A DNA stretch of 64,000 bases, taken from the NCBI GenBank assembly GCA_902363665.1, contig CABJAW010000006.1, forward strand, positions 124,001-188,000, written 5' to 3'. The translations under genes were made by a program, and so were the position numbers. Below are positions 57,450 to 64,000 of the stretch, piece after piece; the stretch's first letter is position 1; every line of letters begins with the position of its first letter. This stretch comes from Lachnospiraceae bacterium. GTDB lineage: Bacteria; Bacillota; Clostridia; Lachnospirales; Lachnospiraceae. The notes beneath the pieces are model-generated. The model saw nothing but the letters and a program-made list of their open reading frames with translations, was not told the origin of the DNA and ran no database searches.

Positions 57450-57490
57450 TAGCATACCGGGCAATTTTGAAGATTTCATAAAGATTCCCG
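57450..57490 (-). promoter_or_regulatory. promoter with response-regulator direct repeats (LanFEG operon)
   Basis: The minus strand reads GAATCTTTATGAAATCTTC, with AATCTT repeats 11 bases apart, then TATGCT as a -10-like box near 57450-57455. Direct repeats at helical spacing upstream of a -10 are typical of OmpR-family activation. A near copy lies at 52728-52752. Confidence 0.6.
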
Positions 57491-57547
57491 AAAACAGAAT
57501 ATGAACAATACACCGTAACCGTGGAGCATATCGCAACAAAGCACCAA

Positions 57548-57661
57548 CCTACGCATTTAGGGCCTTAAAAAGCCCTATATTTCAAGGTTTTTCCCGCATA
57601 GTCGGCGGGGTATGTGAGTGTTTTATCCTATCCCCGCCATAGTGCCGCTCTAAATGCGTAG
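57548..57661. repeat. ~114-bp repeat A with terminal inverted repeats
   Basis: The ends CCTACGCATTTAG and CTAAATGCGTAG are inverted repeats. Inside are TTTCAAGG, a TCCCGCA and TTTATCCTATCCCCG. Copy B at 58103-58215 shares the same blocks in the same order. It could be a small non-autonomous element or a structured leader. Confidence 0.65.
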
Positions 57662-57750
57662 AATTTACCAGCAGAAAATCGCCGGTTTCTCTGGCTCCAT
57701 ACTCCCAGATATGGTATCATGGAAAAAATCAATCTGACGGGGGTATCAGG

Positions 57751-57987
57751 ATGGACGGACAAGAAAAGCTGCTGGACTATGAAACAATCAAAGCCGCCGT
57801 TGCCGGTGAGAAGTGGGCCACAGAAAAGGTGCTGGCCCACTATGCGGACTACATCGACGAGCTTTCCACGGTGGAGATCAGGCAGCCGGGCGGCAAAGTG
57901 AAAAAAGTCATTGACGAGGATATGCGGCAGCACATTTCCTTAAAGCTGCTGGAAGCGTTGCCGAGCTTCCCGCTGGAACAAGAATAA
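57751..57987 (+). CDS. small HTH regulator of conjugative element
   Basis: This 78-residue protein is a relative of the HTH gene at 44017. It contains LLDYETIKAAVAGEKWATEK then VLAHYADYIDELSTVEIRQP and RQHISLKLLEAL. It starts at the ATG after GGGGGTATCAGG; an in-frame upstream ATG does not match a ribosome site. It is flanked by the two ~114-bp repeats, so it may travel with them. Role: presumed regulator of element genes. Confidence 0.75.
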   Translation: MDGQEKLLDYETIKAAVAGEKWATEKVLAHYADYIDELSTVEIRQPGGKVKKVIDEDMRQHISLKLLEALPSFPLEQE

Positions 57988-58039
57988 CGATCAAGAGGGC
58001 TGCACCCTCTTACGCCGCTTTGCGGCTATCACCTGCATA

Positions 58040-58086
58040 CCCCCGAAACAGATACACCCGCTGCGCGTCTGTACCTGTTTCGGGGG
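58040..58086. terminator. hairpin after HTH gene
   Basis: CCCCCGAAACAG (58040-58051) pairs perfectly with CTGTTTCGGGGG (58075-58086), with a 23-base loop. No T-run follows. It lies between the HTH gene and repeat B. Confidence 0.5.
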
Positions 58087-58102
58087 CTAATAATGACTGT
58101 AA

Positions 58103-58215
58103 CCTACGCCTTTCGGGGCTGATAACCGCCAGTTTCAAGGCTTCTCCCGCACGTTTGCAGAGGTGGGCGAATACTTTATCCTATCCCCGTCAATACTGGG
58201 TTCTAAATGCGTAGG
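58103..58215. repeat. ~113-bp repeat B with terminal inverted repeats
   Basis: The ends CCTACGCCTTTCG and CTAAATGCGTAGG match repeat A, as do the internal TTTCAAGG and TTTATCCTATCCCCG blocks. A and B are in direct orientation 555 bases apart and enclose the small HTH gene. Confidence 0.65.
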
Positions 58216-58225
58216 AACAGGCAAA

Positions 58226-58265
58226 AAGAAAAGACGCCGGACGCAAGCGGCCACATGGCCGCCGC
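58226..58265. repeat. 40-bp repeat, copy 2
   Basis: AAGAAAAGACGCCGGAC then GCGGCCACATGGCCGC, nearly identical to the block at 43964-44003. Here it is followed by CTTTTT, so the palindrome can act as a terminator. Confidence 0.6.
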
Positions 58266-58412
58266 CTTTTTCGGGCTGGTGGCCTGTTTGCTGTCGGCAA
58301 GCTGCTTGCGGATAGATGGCCGGGGCTTGCGAATACTCACATCACGGCGCTCATCTTTGTTAATCATGGCATGCAGTGGATTATGGCAATTTGCAAACCA
58401 CAGAGGGAGTAT

Positions 58413-58763
58413 CAATGTTTGAAAGAATGGGTGGGCAGTATGAAGAAACCGCTAAAGAAACTAATGGGTATGCTAAATCTGAAACTAATAGGTCATTATA
58501 GGTACTATGGCATAAGTTTTAATGGCAGAATGATTTCAAACTACAAACAACAAGTGAGAGGACTTCTGTTTAAGGTGCTGAATAGACGAAGTGACAGAAA
58601 GAGTTATACAAGAGAAGGATTCATTGAAATGCTGAAATATTACCCATTGGCAATGCCAAAGATTTCGTCAGCTTGTTTTGAGACTGTAAATATTATTATG
58701 AAGAGCCGTATGCGGGAAAGCCGCACGTACGGTTCTGTGAGGGGCTTACATTGTGAGGTGTAA
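58413..58763 (+). pseudogene. group II intron reverse transcriptase, C-terminal fragment
   Basis: The frame carries only the maturase (X) end of a group II intron protein: LKEWVGSMKKPLKKLMGMLN then LIGHYRYYGISFNGRMISNY and FIEMLKYYPLAMPKI. The reverse transcriptase motifs that would come before are absent. The upstream 40 bases belong to another sequence, so the intron is 5'-truncated. Domain V and VI follow directly, which is the normal order at an intron 3' end. Confidence 0.82.
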
Positions 58764-58773
58764 GTCTACTCGA
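58703..58773 (+). ncRNA. group II intron domains V and VI
   Basis: GAGCCGTATGCGGGAAAG at 58703-58720, followed by CCGCACGTACGGTTC (58721-58735), folds as the catalytic domain V hairpin. CTTACA / TGTAAG forms domain VI with an unpaired A before the 3' end near 58773. Since the 5' domains are missing the RNA cannot splice. Confidence 0.82.
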
Positions 58774-58802
58774 CTAATTTATACATTTGGAGGTGGTAAA
58801 CA

Positions 58803-59000
58803 ATGAGAAAATGTGCAAAATGCGGAAAAGTTATGATGTCAGATTTAAGACTTAAAGTAAATGGTGGGGGCTATGGGATTGTTGTTCATGTAGATGAAAA
58901 ACAAAAGGCAAAAATTATAGATGATGTAAAAGTTGCGGTCTGTCCAGAGTGTGGTAATATAGAAATGTATTTAGAGGATTTAACTAATTTGAAAGATTAA
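58803..59000 (+). CDS. small zinc-ribbon protein
   Basis: The product has 65 residues with GGAGGTGG before the ATG. Two CxxC pairs (CAKC near residues 4-7 and CPEC near 47-50) make a zinc ribbon. The central part is VNGGGYGIVVHVDEKQKAKI. Such proteins are commonly annotated as nucleic-acid-binding. Function unknown. Confidence 0.65.
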   Translation: MRKCAKCGKVMMSDLRLKVNGGGYGIVVHVDEKQKAKIIDDVKVAVCPECGNIEMYLEDLTNLKD

Positions 59001-59046
59001 GCGATAACTTCCAGATGATAAAGCAGAAGTATAGGGTTTGATTCAT

Positions 59047-59388
59047 ATGATTTCAGTAAAAAAACAGAGAATTGCTGCTATTATGGTTTTAAGTTCCATC
59101 ATGCTGATTTTACTTTTGTCGCTAAATTTCCGAATCTGGAGTGGATATTATGCAGAAGGGGATTTGGAAAGTATAGTCATACAGCAGATGGAATGCTTGG
59201 AAAAGTCAAATAGTGAAAACGATATAAGCGAAAGTATATGTTTGCATTTCTATGAGTGTATATGTTTCGGTGGAATAGAAATAATGGTGCTCTGGGTATA
59301 TGATGGCTTTAAAGACCTCGGACAAGGTGAGTTTTCTTTCAGACCGGGAGTTACCCTTTGCAGTCTATCGGTTCGGATGGATGATTAA
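59047..59388 (+). CDS. small membrane-anchored hypothetical protein, possibly degraded
   Basis: The product has 113 residues. One N-terminal hydrophobic segment (IAAIMVLSSIMLILLLSLNF, about residues 8-27) is followed by a polar region (SGYYAEGDLESIVIQQMECL) and a less coherent C-terminus. The ending may be altered by a frameshift. I do not recognise it. It precedes a BceA-like gene and might be what remains of a regulator or sensor. Confidence 0.4.
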   Translation: MISVKKQRIAAIMVLSSIMLILLLSLNFRIWSGYYAEGDLESIVIQQMECLEKSNSENDISESICLHFYECICFGGIEIMVLWVYDGFKDLGQGEFSFRPGVTLCSLSVRMDD

Positions 59389-59394
59389 ATACTT

Positions 59395-59424
59395 CTGATA
59401 ATCAAATTTAAAATTTATTATCAG
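59395..59424 (+). promoter_or_regulatory. inverted repeat abutting the bceA-like ribosome site
   Basis: CTGATAAT (59395-59402) and ATTATCAG (59417-59424) are inverted, and AAATTT repeats extend the pairing towards the middle. The right arm ends in the first G of the GGAGG ribosome site, so a hairpin or a bound protein could limit translation or transcription of the transporter. Confidence 0.5.
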
Positions 59425-59435
59425 GAGGAACTTCG

Positions 59436-60197
59436 ATGTATGTATTAAATGCAAATCATATTTCAAAAAGTTATAAAACTGCAGGAGAAACTATGCGGAT
59501 TTTGCAGAATGTGAATCTGCAAGTTATGAAAGGAGAAATGGTTGCTATTATGGGACCATCCGGCAGTGGAAAGACTACTCTGCTCCATGTGCTGACCGGG
59601 GTTGACACACCGGACGATGGAGAAATCGTAATAGGAGGAGAAACGTTTTCACAGCTTACGGAAGAAGAGAAGGCATTTTTTCGCAGAAAGCATATGGGAA
59701 TGATTTTTCAGGATTTCCAGCTTTTGGAGAGTTTGACGGTAAAAGAAAATATATTGTTACCACTCATTCTTGAACGAAAAGAAGCAGACATCCAGCAAGA
59801 GCGTTTTTCAAGAATAGCGGATGTGCTCGGCATTGAAAAATTAGCTGACAAAGGAATTACGGAAATATCGGGAGGGCAGAAACAGAGAGTTGCGATTGGC
59901 AGGGCGCTGATCAATGAACCGGATATTATTTTTGGAGATGAGCCAACAGGAAGCCTTGACCGAAAGACCATCGGGGATGTGATGCGATGTATGAAACAGA
60001 TGAATCAACGGTCTGGCATCAGCTTTCTGCTTGTGACACATGATGTTTATACGGCATCCTTTTGTGACCGGGTACTTTTTCTACAGGATGGGAATCTGGC
60101 AAAAGAAGTAAAGAAAGAGAACACTGCCGATAATTTCAGAGAAGATATATGGAAAACGCTGTGCGGTTTGGGAGGTGGAAAAGATGACCTTTTTTGA
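59436..60197 (+). CDS. BceA/MacB-like ABC ATPase
   Basis: This 253-residue protein has AGGAGG upstream. Walker A is GPSGSGKTT, the signature ISGGQKQRVAIGRAL and Walker B DIIFGDEPTGSLD. The sequence resembles the ATPases paired with FtsX-type permeases that remove or shield bacitracin and related peptides. It overlaps the permease gene by 14 bases. Confidence 0.9.
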   Translation: MYVLNANHISKSYKTAGETMRILQNVNLQVMKGEMVAIMGPSGSGKTTLLHVLTGVDTPDDGEIVIGGETFSQLTEEEKAFFRRKHMGMIFQDFQLLESLTVKENILLPLILERKEADIQQERFSRIADVLGIEKLADKGITEISGGQKQRVAIGRALINEPDIIFGDEPTGSLDRKTIGDVMRCMKQMNQRSGISFLLVTHDVYTASFCDRVLFLQDGNLAKEVKKENTADNFREDIWKTLCGLGGGKDDLF

Positions 60198-61956
60198 TAT
60201 TTCCCGAAAGATGCTGAAAGCTGGTTTTTACAAATATCGATTGTACTTTCTATGCAATTTATCTGCAACGGCATTATTCTGTTGTTTTGCAGTTATTTCC
60301 ACAAACAGAACGTTTATGAATGCGTCGATTGTAAATTCATCAATATCCAATAACATTTATCTTCCATTTTTTCTGTCTGCAGTGTTTTTGGTTTTTTTTC
60401 TTCCTGTTTCGTGTCAGGCATTTCTGGCATCAAGAAAACAGGAATACGGCGTGATGTTTTCTCTTGGCATGAGCCGGAAGGAAGCGTTTAGAAACTTACT
60501 TTTTGAAAATGTGATCATATCCGTGCTGGCATTAGCAATAGCACTTGCGGCAGGAACTGTGCTGTCATTTTTATTTTTTTCCGTTATCATTTATGCAATA
60601 GATGTTCACGGAGTGCAATGGCAGTTTTGCCCGGAAGCATATAAGCTTACAGCAGTTCTATATACAGTAGTGGTGGCAGTTGCCTTTATCCTGAATGCCG
60701 GGAGACTTATGCTGGATAAAATCGGAACCCTGCTAAAAGCACAATATCGGGCAGAAAAAACAGGAAAGATCGGTACGTTCTTATGCAGACTTGCACCCAA
60801 CTACATGAGGTTTCATCTGGTGGAATGGTCATTTGTCCGCAGACACAAGAAAGAATGGGGATGTAGGTATATTTTAGCCTCTCTCATAATAGCGGTATGT
60901 GTTATGCTTACGGGGGTATGTGTGACTTTATATCCGGCTTTTCTACAGGATGCAAAAAGTTATTCTCCCTATGACATGGTGTATTCAGAAATCTATGGAA
61001 TGAATCAGGTTTCAGTACAGGATGTCCTTCATATATTGGAGAAAAATGGTGTTACTGTAGAACAGGTCATTCAGCTTCCCTATATCAGAGATGATGTTTT
61101 TAATTACCTTCCGGTGACAGAAATAAACCGGGATTTTGGATGTGATTATCAGATTCAGGAAGGCGAGTTTTTGAATTTGTTTCAGTACAATCTGGAAGAT
61201 GGGTATGAACATAACATACAGCCAGTATCTACTGTAACGATTTCCGGGGACCGAAAGCTGCAGTCTGTTGGAACAGATGTAAAGATACTGTTTAATCAAA
61301 ATCCGACCTTTGCAGATAAAACACTGATCATCAACGATTCTGATTTCGAAAAATTAAGTGCAGATATAACAGGTAGTGCTGGTATCGCAAACTTGTTTCA
61401 GTTTCAGAATTGGGAAGATTCTTATGCGGGAGTATGTGAAGTAAAAGAATATCTGCAGGAAAGCAATCAGTTGAATGAAGATGAGCAGACATATTATGAA
61501 TTGTCTTCGAAAGTGGAGAAATACCAGGATGCAAAGAAATCAGGACAATTTTTATTATTTTTGATGGCATTTGTGATAGGGCTTATGATAATGGCTGAGT
61601 TTCTGTTAATTCATTCACGTATCCAGGCAGAGAAGGAAGAAAATAGCAGGGGCGTTTGTAGTTTGCGAATGTTGGGAATGATAGACAAGGAAATGGTAAA
61701 GTGCCTATGCTATAAGAATTTTCTAAGATTTATACCGCCATCGGTTGTGGGAACAATCCTTTCTTTCCTGCCATCTTATTATCTGAATGAGAGTTATGGA
61801 ATGGGAACGAATGGAATTCTGGCAGAAATCGTATTTGGAGTGATTTTGACAGTCGGAATATTCGTAGTGATACGCAGGTATTCTGAAAAAGAAGAAAAAC
61901 TTTATGAAAGCAGTTTTATAATACAAGGAAGAGGATTTTTCGAGAGGATTTTTTGA
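60184..61956 (+). CDS. BceB-like FtsX-family permease
   Basis: This 590-residue permease starts at the ATG after GGAGGTGG. About ten hydrophobic segments flank a ~200-residue extracellular domain (about residues 275-470) between the seventh and eighth, as in BceB. The cytoplasmic ending has YSEKEEKLYESS. No sensor kinase or regulator is adjacent, unlike usual Bce modules, so control may come from elsewhere. It likely protects against a cyclic or lipid II-binding peptide. Confidence 0.88.
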   Translation: MTFFDISRKMLKAGFYKYRLYFLCNLSATALFCCFAVISTNRTFMNASIVNSSISNNIYLPFFLSAVFLVFFLPVSCQAFLASRKQEYGVMFSLGMSRKEAFRNLLFENVIISVLALAIALAAGTVLSFLFFSVIIYAIDVHGVQWQFCPEAYKLTAVLYTVVVAVAFILNAGRLMLDKIGTLLKAQYRAEKTGKIGTFLCRLAPNYMRFHLVEWSFVRRHKKEWGCRYILASLIIAVCVMLTGVCVTLYPAFLQDAKSYSPYDMVYSEIYGMNQVSVQDVLHILEKNGVTVEQVIQLPYIRDDVFNYLPVTEINRDFGCDYQIQEGEFLNLFQYNLEDGYEHNIQPVSTVTISGDRKLQSVGTDVKILFNQNPTFADKTLIINDSDFEKLSADITGSAGIANLFQFQNWEDSYAGVCEVKEYLQESNQLNEDEQTYYELSSKVEKYQDAKKSGQFLLFLMAFVIGLMIMAEFLLIHSRIQAEKEENSRGVCSLRMLGMIDKEMVKCLCYKNFLRFIPPSVVGTILSFLPSYYLNESYGMGTNGILAEIVFGVILTVGIFVVIRRYSEKEEKLYESSFIIQGRGFFERIF

Positions 61957-62043
61957 TTATAGATAAGTAGAAAAAGATTCAAATCCTGTGTATAATTAAA
62001 AGATAAAGATAGAGACAACTCGGAATTTGTGGAGGGGAGCTCA

Positions 62044-62856
62044 ATGAAAGAAAAAACTTATCATACTCGATGCGGAACGATTCACTATTGGGCAAGCGTG
62101 TCAAACCCGGATGAAATTACCCTTGTTTTTCTGCCGGGATTGACTGCCGATCATAGATTGTTTGATAAGCAGATTCAACATTTCAAGGAGAAGTATAATG
62201 TTGTGGTATGGGATGCACCGGCACACGCCGCTTCATGGCCGTTTCGGTTTGATTTCGATTTGTTCGATAAGGCAAAATGGCTGAACGATATTTTAAATCA
62301 AGATAAAATTGCCAAACCGGTCATTGTTGGGCAGTCTATGGGCGGATATGTTGGGCAGGCTTATGCACAGCTCTATCCAAACCGATTAACAGGTTTTGTC
62401 TCCATTGACTCTGCACCATTGCAACGAAACTATGTGACTGCGGTTGAACTCTGGCTTCTGAAGCGAATGGAACCAGTATATGCTCATTATCCGTGGAAAT
62501 TGCTTTTGAAATCGGGGACGGAAGGAGTTGCCACGTCTGATTATGGCAGAAATCTAATGCGTGAAATGATGCTGGTCTATGATGGTGACCAAAAGCGTTA
62601 TGCGCAAATTGCTGGGCATGGTTTTCGTATTTTGGCAGAGGCAATGGAAAAGAATCTGCCATATGAACTGAAGTGCCCATCTCTGTTAATATGTGGAACT
62701 CAAGACCATGCCGGTTCATGTATAAGGTATAACAAAGCATGGCACCAAAAGAGCAAAATTCCTTTGGAGTGGATTGAAGGAGCTGGACATAATTCTAATA
62801 CAGATAAACCGGAATTGATAAACAATTTAATAGAAGAATTTGCCGCAGGTGTTTAA
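62044..62856 (+). CDS. alpha/beta hydrolase fold protein
   Basis: This 270-residue protein has GGAGGGGAG before the ATG. The nucleophile is S98 in GQSMGGYVG, an acid lies in LLICGTQDHAG and the histidine in GAGHNSNTD. LPGLTADHRLF holds the oxyanion segment. The family is broad (esterases, haloperoxidase-like, small-molecule hydrolases). It stands alone after the BceAB genes with its own plausible -10 TATAAT at 61991. Confidence 0.85.
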   Translation: MKEKTYHTRCGTIHYWASVSNPDEITLVFLPGLTADHRLFDKQIQHFKEKYNVVVWDAPAHAASWPFRFDFDLFDKAKWLNDILNQDKIAKPVIVGQSMGGYVGQAYAQLYPNRLTGFVSIDSAPLQRNYVTAVELWLLKRMEPVYAHYPWKLLLKSGTEGVATSDYGRNLMREMMLVYDGDQKRYAQIAGHGFRILAEAMEKNLPYELKCPSLLICGTQDHAGSCIRYNKAWHQKSKIPLEWIEGAGHNSNTDKPELINNLIEEFAAGV

Positions 62857-62863
62857 TAACAGA

Positions 62864-62900
62864 CAACTCCCAGATTATGTAATCGCAAAATCGGGAGTTG
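62864..62900. terminator. hairpin, possible terminator
   Basis: CAACTCCC (62864-62871) pairs with GGGAGTTG (62893-62900) with inner GATT / AATC pairing. It is not followed by a T-run, and the next gene's ribosome site GGAGG comes directly after. Confidence 0.45.
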
Positions 62901-62915
62901 CGGAGGTGATGGTAT

Positions 62916-63245
62916 ATGGCAAAACATGAGTTTGGAATTATGATGAATACTCCTCGGCAGAGCGAGCGATATGACGAATATGAACCGTGGAAATACGAAT
63001 GCATTTCTGTTGATGATAAAGATTTAGAAGGTGTTGTTGAAAGACTTTCATCCATTGACTTTTATTGGCATACACTTTCTGTTAAAGGCAAAGGGCTTGC
63101 ATATTGTGGTGTTACACTTGTTCCGCCCTGTTCATTAAAGGCGTTTATTGATAGCATTGCTGATATTCCTGAATTGTGCGAATTAAAGAAACTGTTTAAA
63201 AAGGCATTGGACAAAAATAAATGGGTTATTCATTACGGAATTTGA
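62916..63245 (+). CDS. conserved hypothetical protein
   Basis: This 109-residue protein with GGAGGTG upstream is acidic with no signal peptide or membrane segment. The start MAKHEFGIMMNTPRQSERYD then EYEPWKYECISVDDKDLEGV is regular and looks conserved, and the region SVKGKGLAYCGVTLVPPCSL may form the core. It could be an immunity-type protein as found near phage or toxin genes, but I cannot support that from the sequence. Confidence 0.65.
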   Translation: MAKHEFGIMMNTPRQSERYDEYEPWKYECISVDDKDLEGVVERLSSIDFYWHTLSVKGKGLAYCGVTLVPPCSLKAFIDSIADIPELCELKKLFKKALDKNKWVIHYGI

Positions 63246-63301
63246 TTGAGTAACAACTTCTTGTTTGAAAAATTGAGAAAACGTAATATTGAACAAAAAA
63301 G

Positions 63302-63341
63302 AAATGCACAGTTCTTAGCTTATCGTGAACTGTGCATTTTT
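63302..63341. terminator. bidirectional terminator
   Basis: AAATGCACAGTTC (63302-63314) pairs with GAACTGTGCATTT (63327-63339), followed by TTTG on the plus strand and preceded by a stretch of A residues. It serves the gene at 62916 and the convergent cupin gene. Confidence 0.8.
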
Positions 63342-63359
63342 GTAAATAAATACTTTTAA

Positions 63360-63713
63360 TTAGCCGATTACGGCATCCTCTGCTGTAAAATGTTCCAGAG
63401 AATTTTCTTTTACCTGAATGCAGATATAAGTAATTCCAGAAATATCGGATGCAAAAAACTGACGCTTTGCAGCAGGTGCGATTTTTAGCCAGTCTCCAGT
63501 TGAAAGGCTAATTTCTTCTCCATCAATTATGGCTTTGCCGTTACCTGAAAGAATTCCATAGATTTCTTCATTTTCTTTATGAGAATGAACAAATGGGACA
63601 TTTGCTCCTGCAGGTAGTTCGTTTAAACTGATTTCTGCACCTGTTAAAGACAACTTTTCATGCAGCTCAATTCGGTTTTCCTTTCCAATAGTTGTTTTTG
63701 TGTAATTTGCCAT
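63360..63713 (-). CDS. cupin-domain protein
   Basis: The product has 117 residues, starting at the ATG after GGAGGTTATT. Cupin motif 1 appears as VHSHKENEEIYGILSGNGKA with His, His and Glu ligands, and motif 2 as GDWLKIAPAAKRQF. It probably binds one metal ion and may act as a small dioxygenase, isomerase or sensor. It is divergent from the HxlR regulator gene, its likely repressor. Confidence 0.82.
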   Translation of the reverse strand: MANYTKTTIGKENRIELHEKLSLTGAEISLNELPAGANVPFVHSHKENEEIYGILSGNGKAIIDGEEISLSTGDWLKIAPAAKRQFFASDISGITYICIQVKENSLEHFTAEDAVIG

Positions 63714-63757
63714 AATAACCTCCATAGTTAATTTGTAGTTTCTGGTTGCTTGGTATT

Positions 63758-63786
63758 AGTATAGTGTGAGACACATACAAAAACAA
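63758..63786 (-). promoter_or_regulatory. promoter of the cupin gene
   Basis: On the minus strand TTGTTT (63786-63781) and TATACT (63763-63758) are 17 bases apart. A TGTG-AGA-CACA inverted repeat lies over the spacer next to the -10. Confidence 0.6.
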
Positions 63787-63798
63787 GTACGCACCTTT

Positions 63799-63833
63799 TT
63801 GTAACTGTACACTCAAAAATGAATGTGTTACAA
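63799..63833 (+). promoter_or_regulatory. HxlR promoter with inverted repeat
   Basis: TTGTAAC (63799-63805) and GTTACAA (63827-63833) are inverted repeats that overlap a -10-like TACAAT (63829-63834). The arrangement suits autorepression by the HxlR-type protein encoded next. Confidence 0.5.
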
Positions 63834-63853
63834 TAGACTCGGAGGTGAGAATT

Positions 63854-64000
63854 ATGCGAGCAAAAGAAGAATTACCGGAATGCCCAGTTGCAACAGCAGT
63901 ATCTCTTATCGGAGGAAAATGGAAACTGCTGATCTTGCGTAACTTAAAAGAGCGTCCATGGAGATTCAATGAGCTACAACGAAGTATAGATGGTATTTCA
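63854..64000 (+). CDS. HxlR-family transcriptional regulator, N-terminal part
   Basis: ATG at 63854 follows GGAGGTGAG. The 49 visible residues include MRAKEELPECPVATAVSLIG then GKWKLLILRNLKERPWRFNE, the HxlR winged helix. The cysteine in ECPV is the position used by redox or electrophile-sensing members. The gene runs off the right edge. It is divergent from the cupin gene and probably controls it. Confidence 0.85.
   Translation, partial: MRAKEELPECPVATAVSLIGGKWKLLILRNLKERPWRFNELQRSIDGIS

Noticed and set aside
58703..58735. tRNA-like compact hairpin
   Set aside because: The sequence matches group II intron domain V and lacks tRNA arms and an anticodon loop.

Overview
The window looks like low- to mid-GC Clostridia chromosome, most likely a gut Lachnospiraceae. 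Strong Shine-Dalgarno sites (AGGAGG) precede most genes. The structural phage genes resemble PBSX-type defective prophages of Firmicutes, and the right half carries mobile-element genes typical of Clostridia (MOBP relaxase, Tn916-Orf7/Orf8-like regulators, TnpV, group II intron remains). No rRNA or tRNA gene and no CRISPR array was seen.

Region 1, 1-26 kb, is the right arm of a contractile-tailed (myovirus-type) prophage entered in mid-structural operon. In order it holds neck genes, sheath, tube, tail assembly chaperone with a -1 frameshift signal, a 1750-residue tape measure, baseplate genes (XkdP/Q/R/S/T/U-like) and a collar-fibre protein. Next comes a diversity-generating retroelement (DGR): variable fibre protein 16310-17998, variable repeat 17855-17968, template repeat 18106-18219 and reverse transcriptase 18400-19749. 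In the last 39 bases of the template repeat, 11 of 12 adenines differ from the variable repeat and no other base does. This is the central discovery of the window. Lysis genes follow (small membrane genes, LLH-type holin, two-domain endolysin). The prophage ends with a lysogenic-conversion style cassette on the opposite strand: an amidoligase plus a gamma-glutamylcyclotransferase-like protein.

Region 2, 26-46.9 kb, is a nested mobile element, visibly more GC-rich from about 27.8 kb. It carries a TetR regulator with its own operator, four SAM methyltransferases, two alpha/beta hydrolases, a thiazoline-carboxylate-hydrolase family protein, a truncated ketopantoate reductase fused to TnpV debris, an AraC regulator, an ECF transporter (S, T, double A), a YbtP/YbtQ-like ABC pair and a DtxR-family metal repressor. 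A shared GTTAG-N6-CTAAY motif lies before both the methyltransferase cluster and the transporter operon, which suggests one metal-controlled metallophore uptake and processing system. A mosaic pseudogene, mobilisation regulators, candidate oriT sequences and a MOBP relaxase close this part.

Region 3, 46.9-62 kb, stacks three antimicrobial-peptide response modules. The first is a LytTR/GHKL two-component system with an ABC transporter. The second is an OmpR/HisKA system with a lantibiotic-immunity LanFEG transporter and a NisI-like lipoprotein. The third is a BceAB-like transporter. Between them lie two related ~114-bp repeats flanking a small transposon regulator and a group II intron 3' fragment. 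The last 2 kb hold a hydrolase, a conserved hypothetical gene, a cupin protein and the start of an HxlR regulator.
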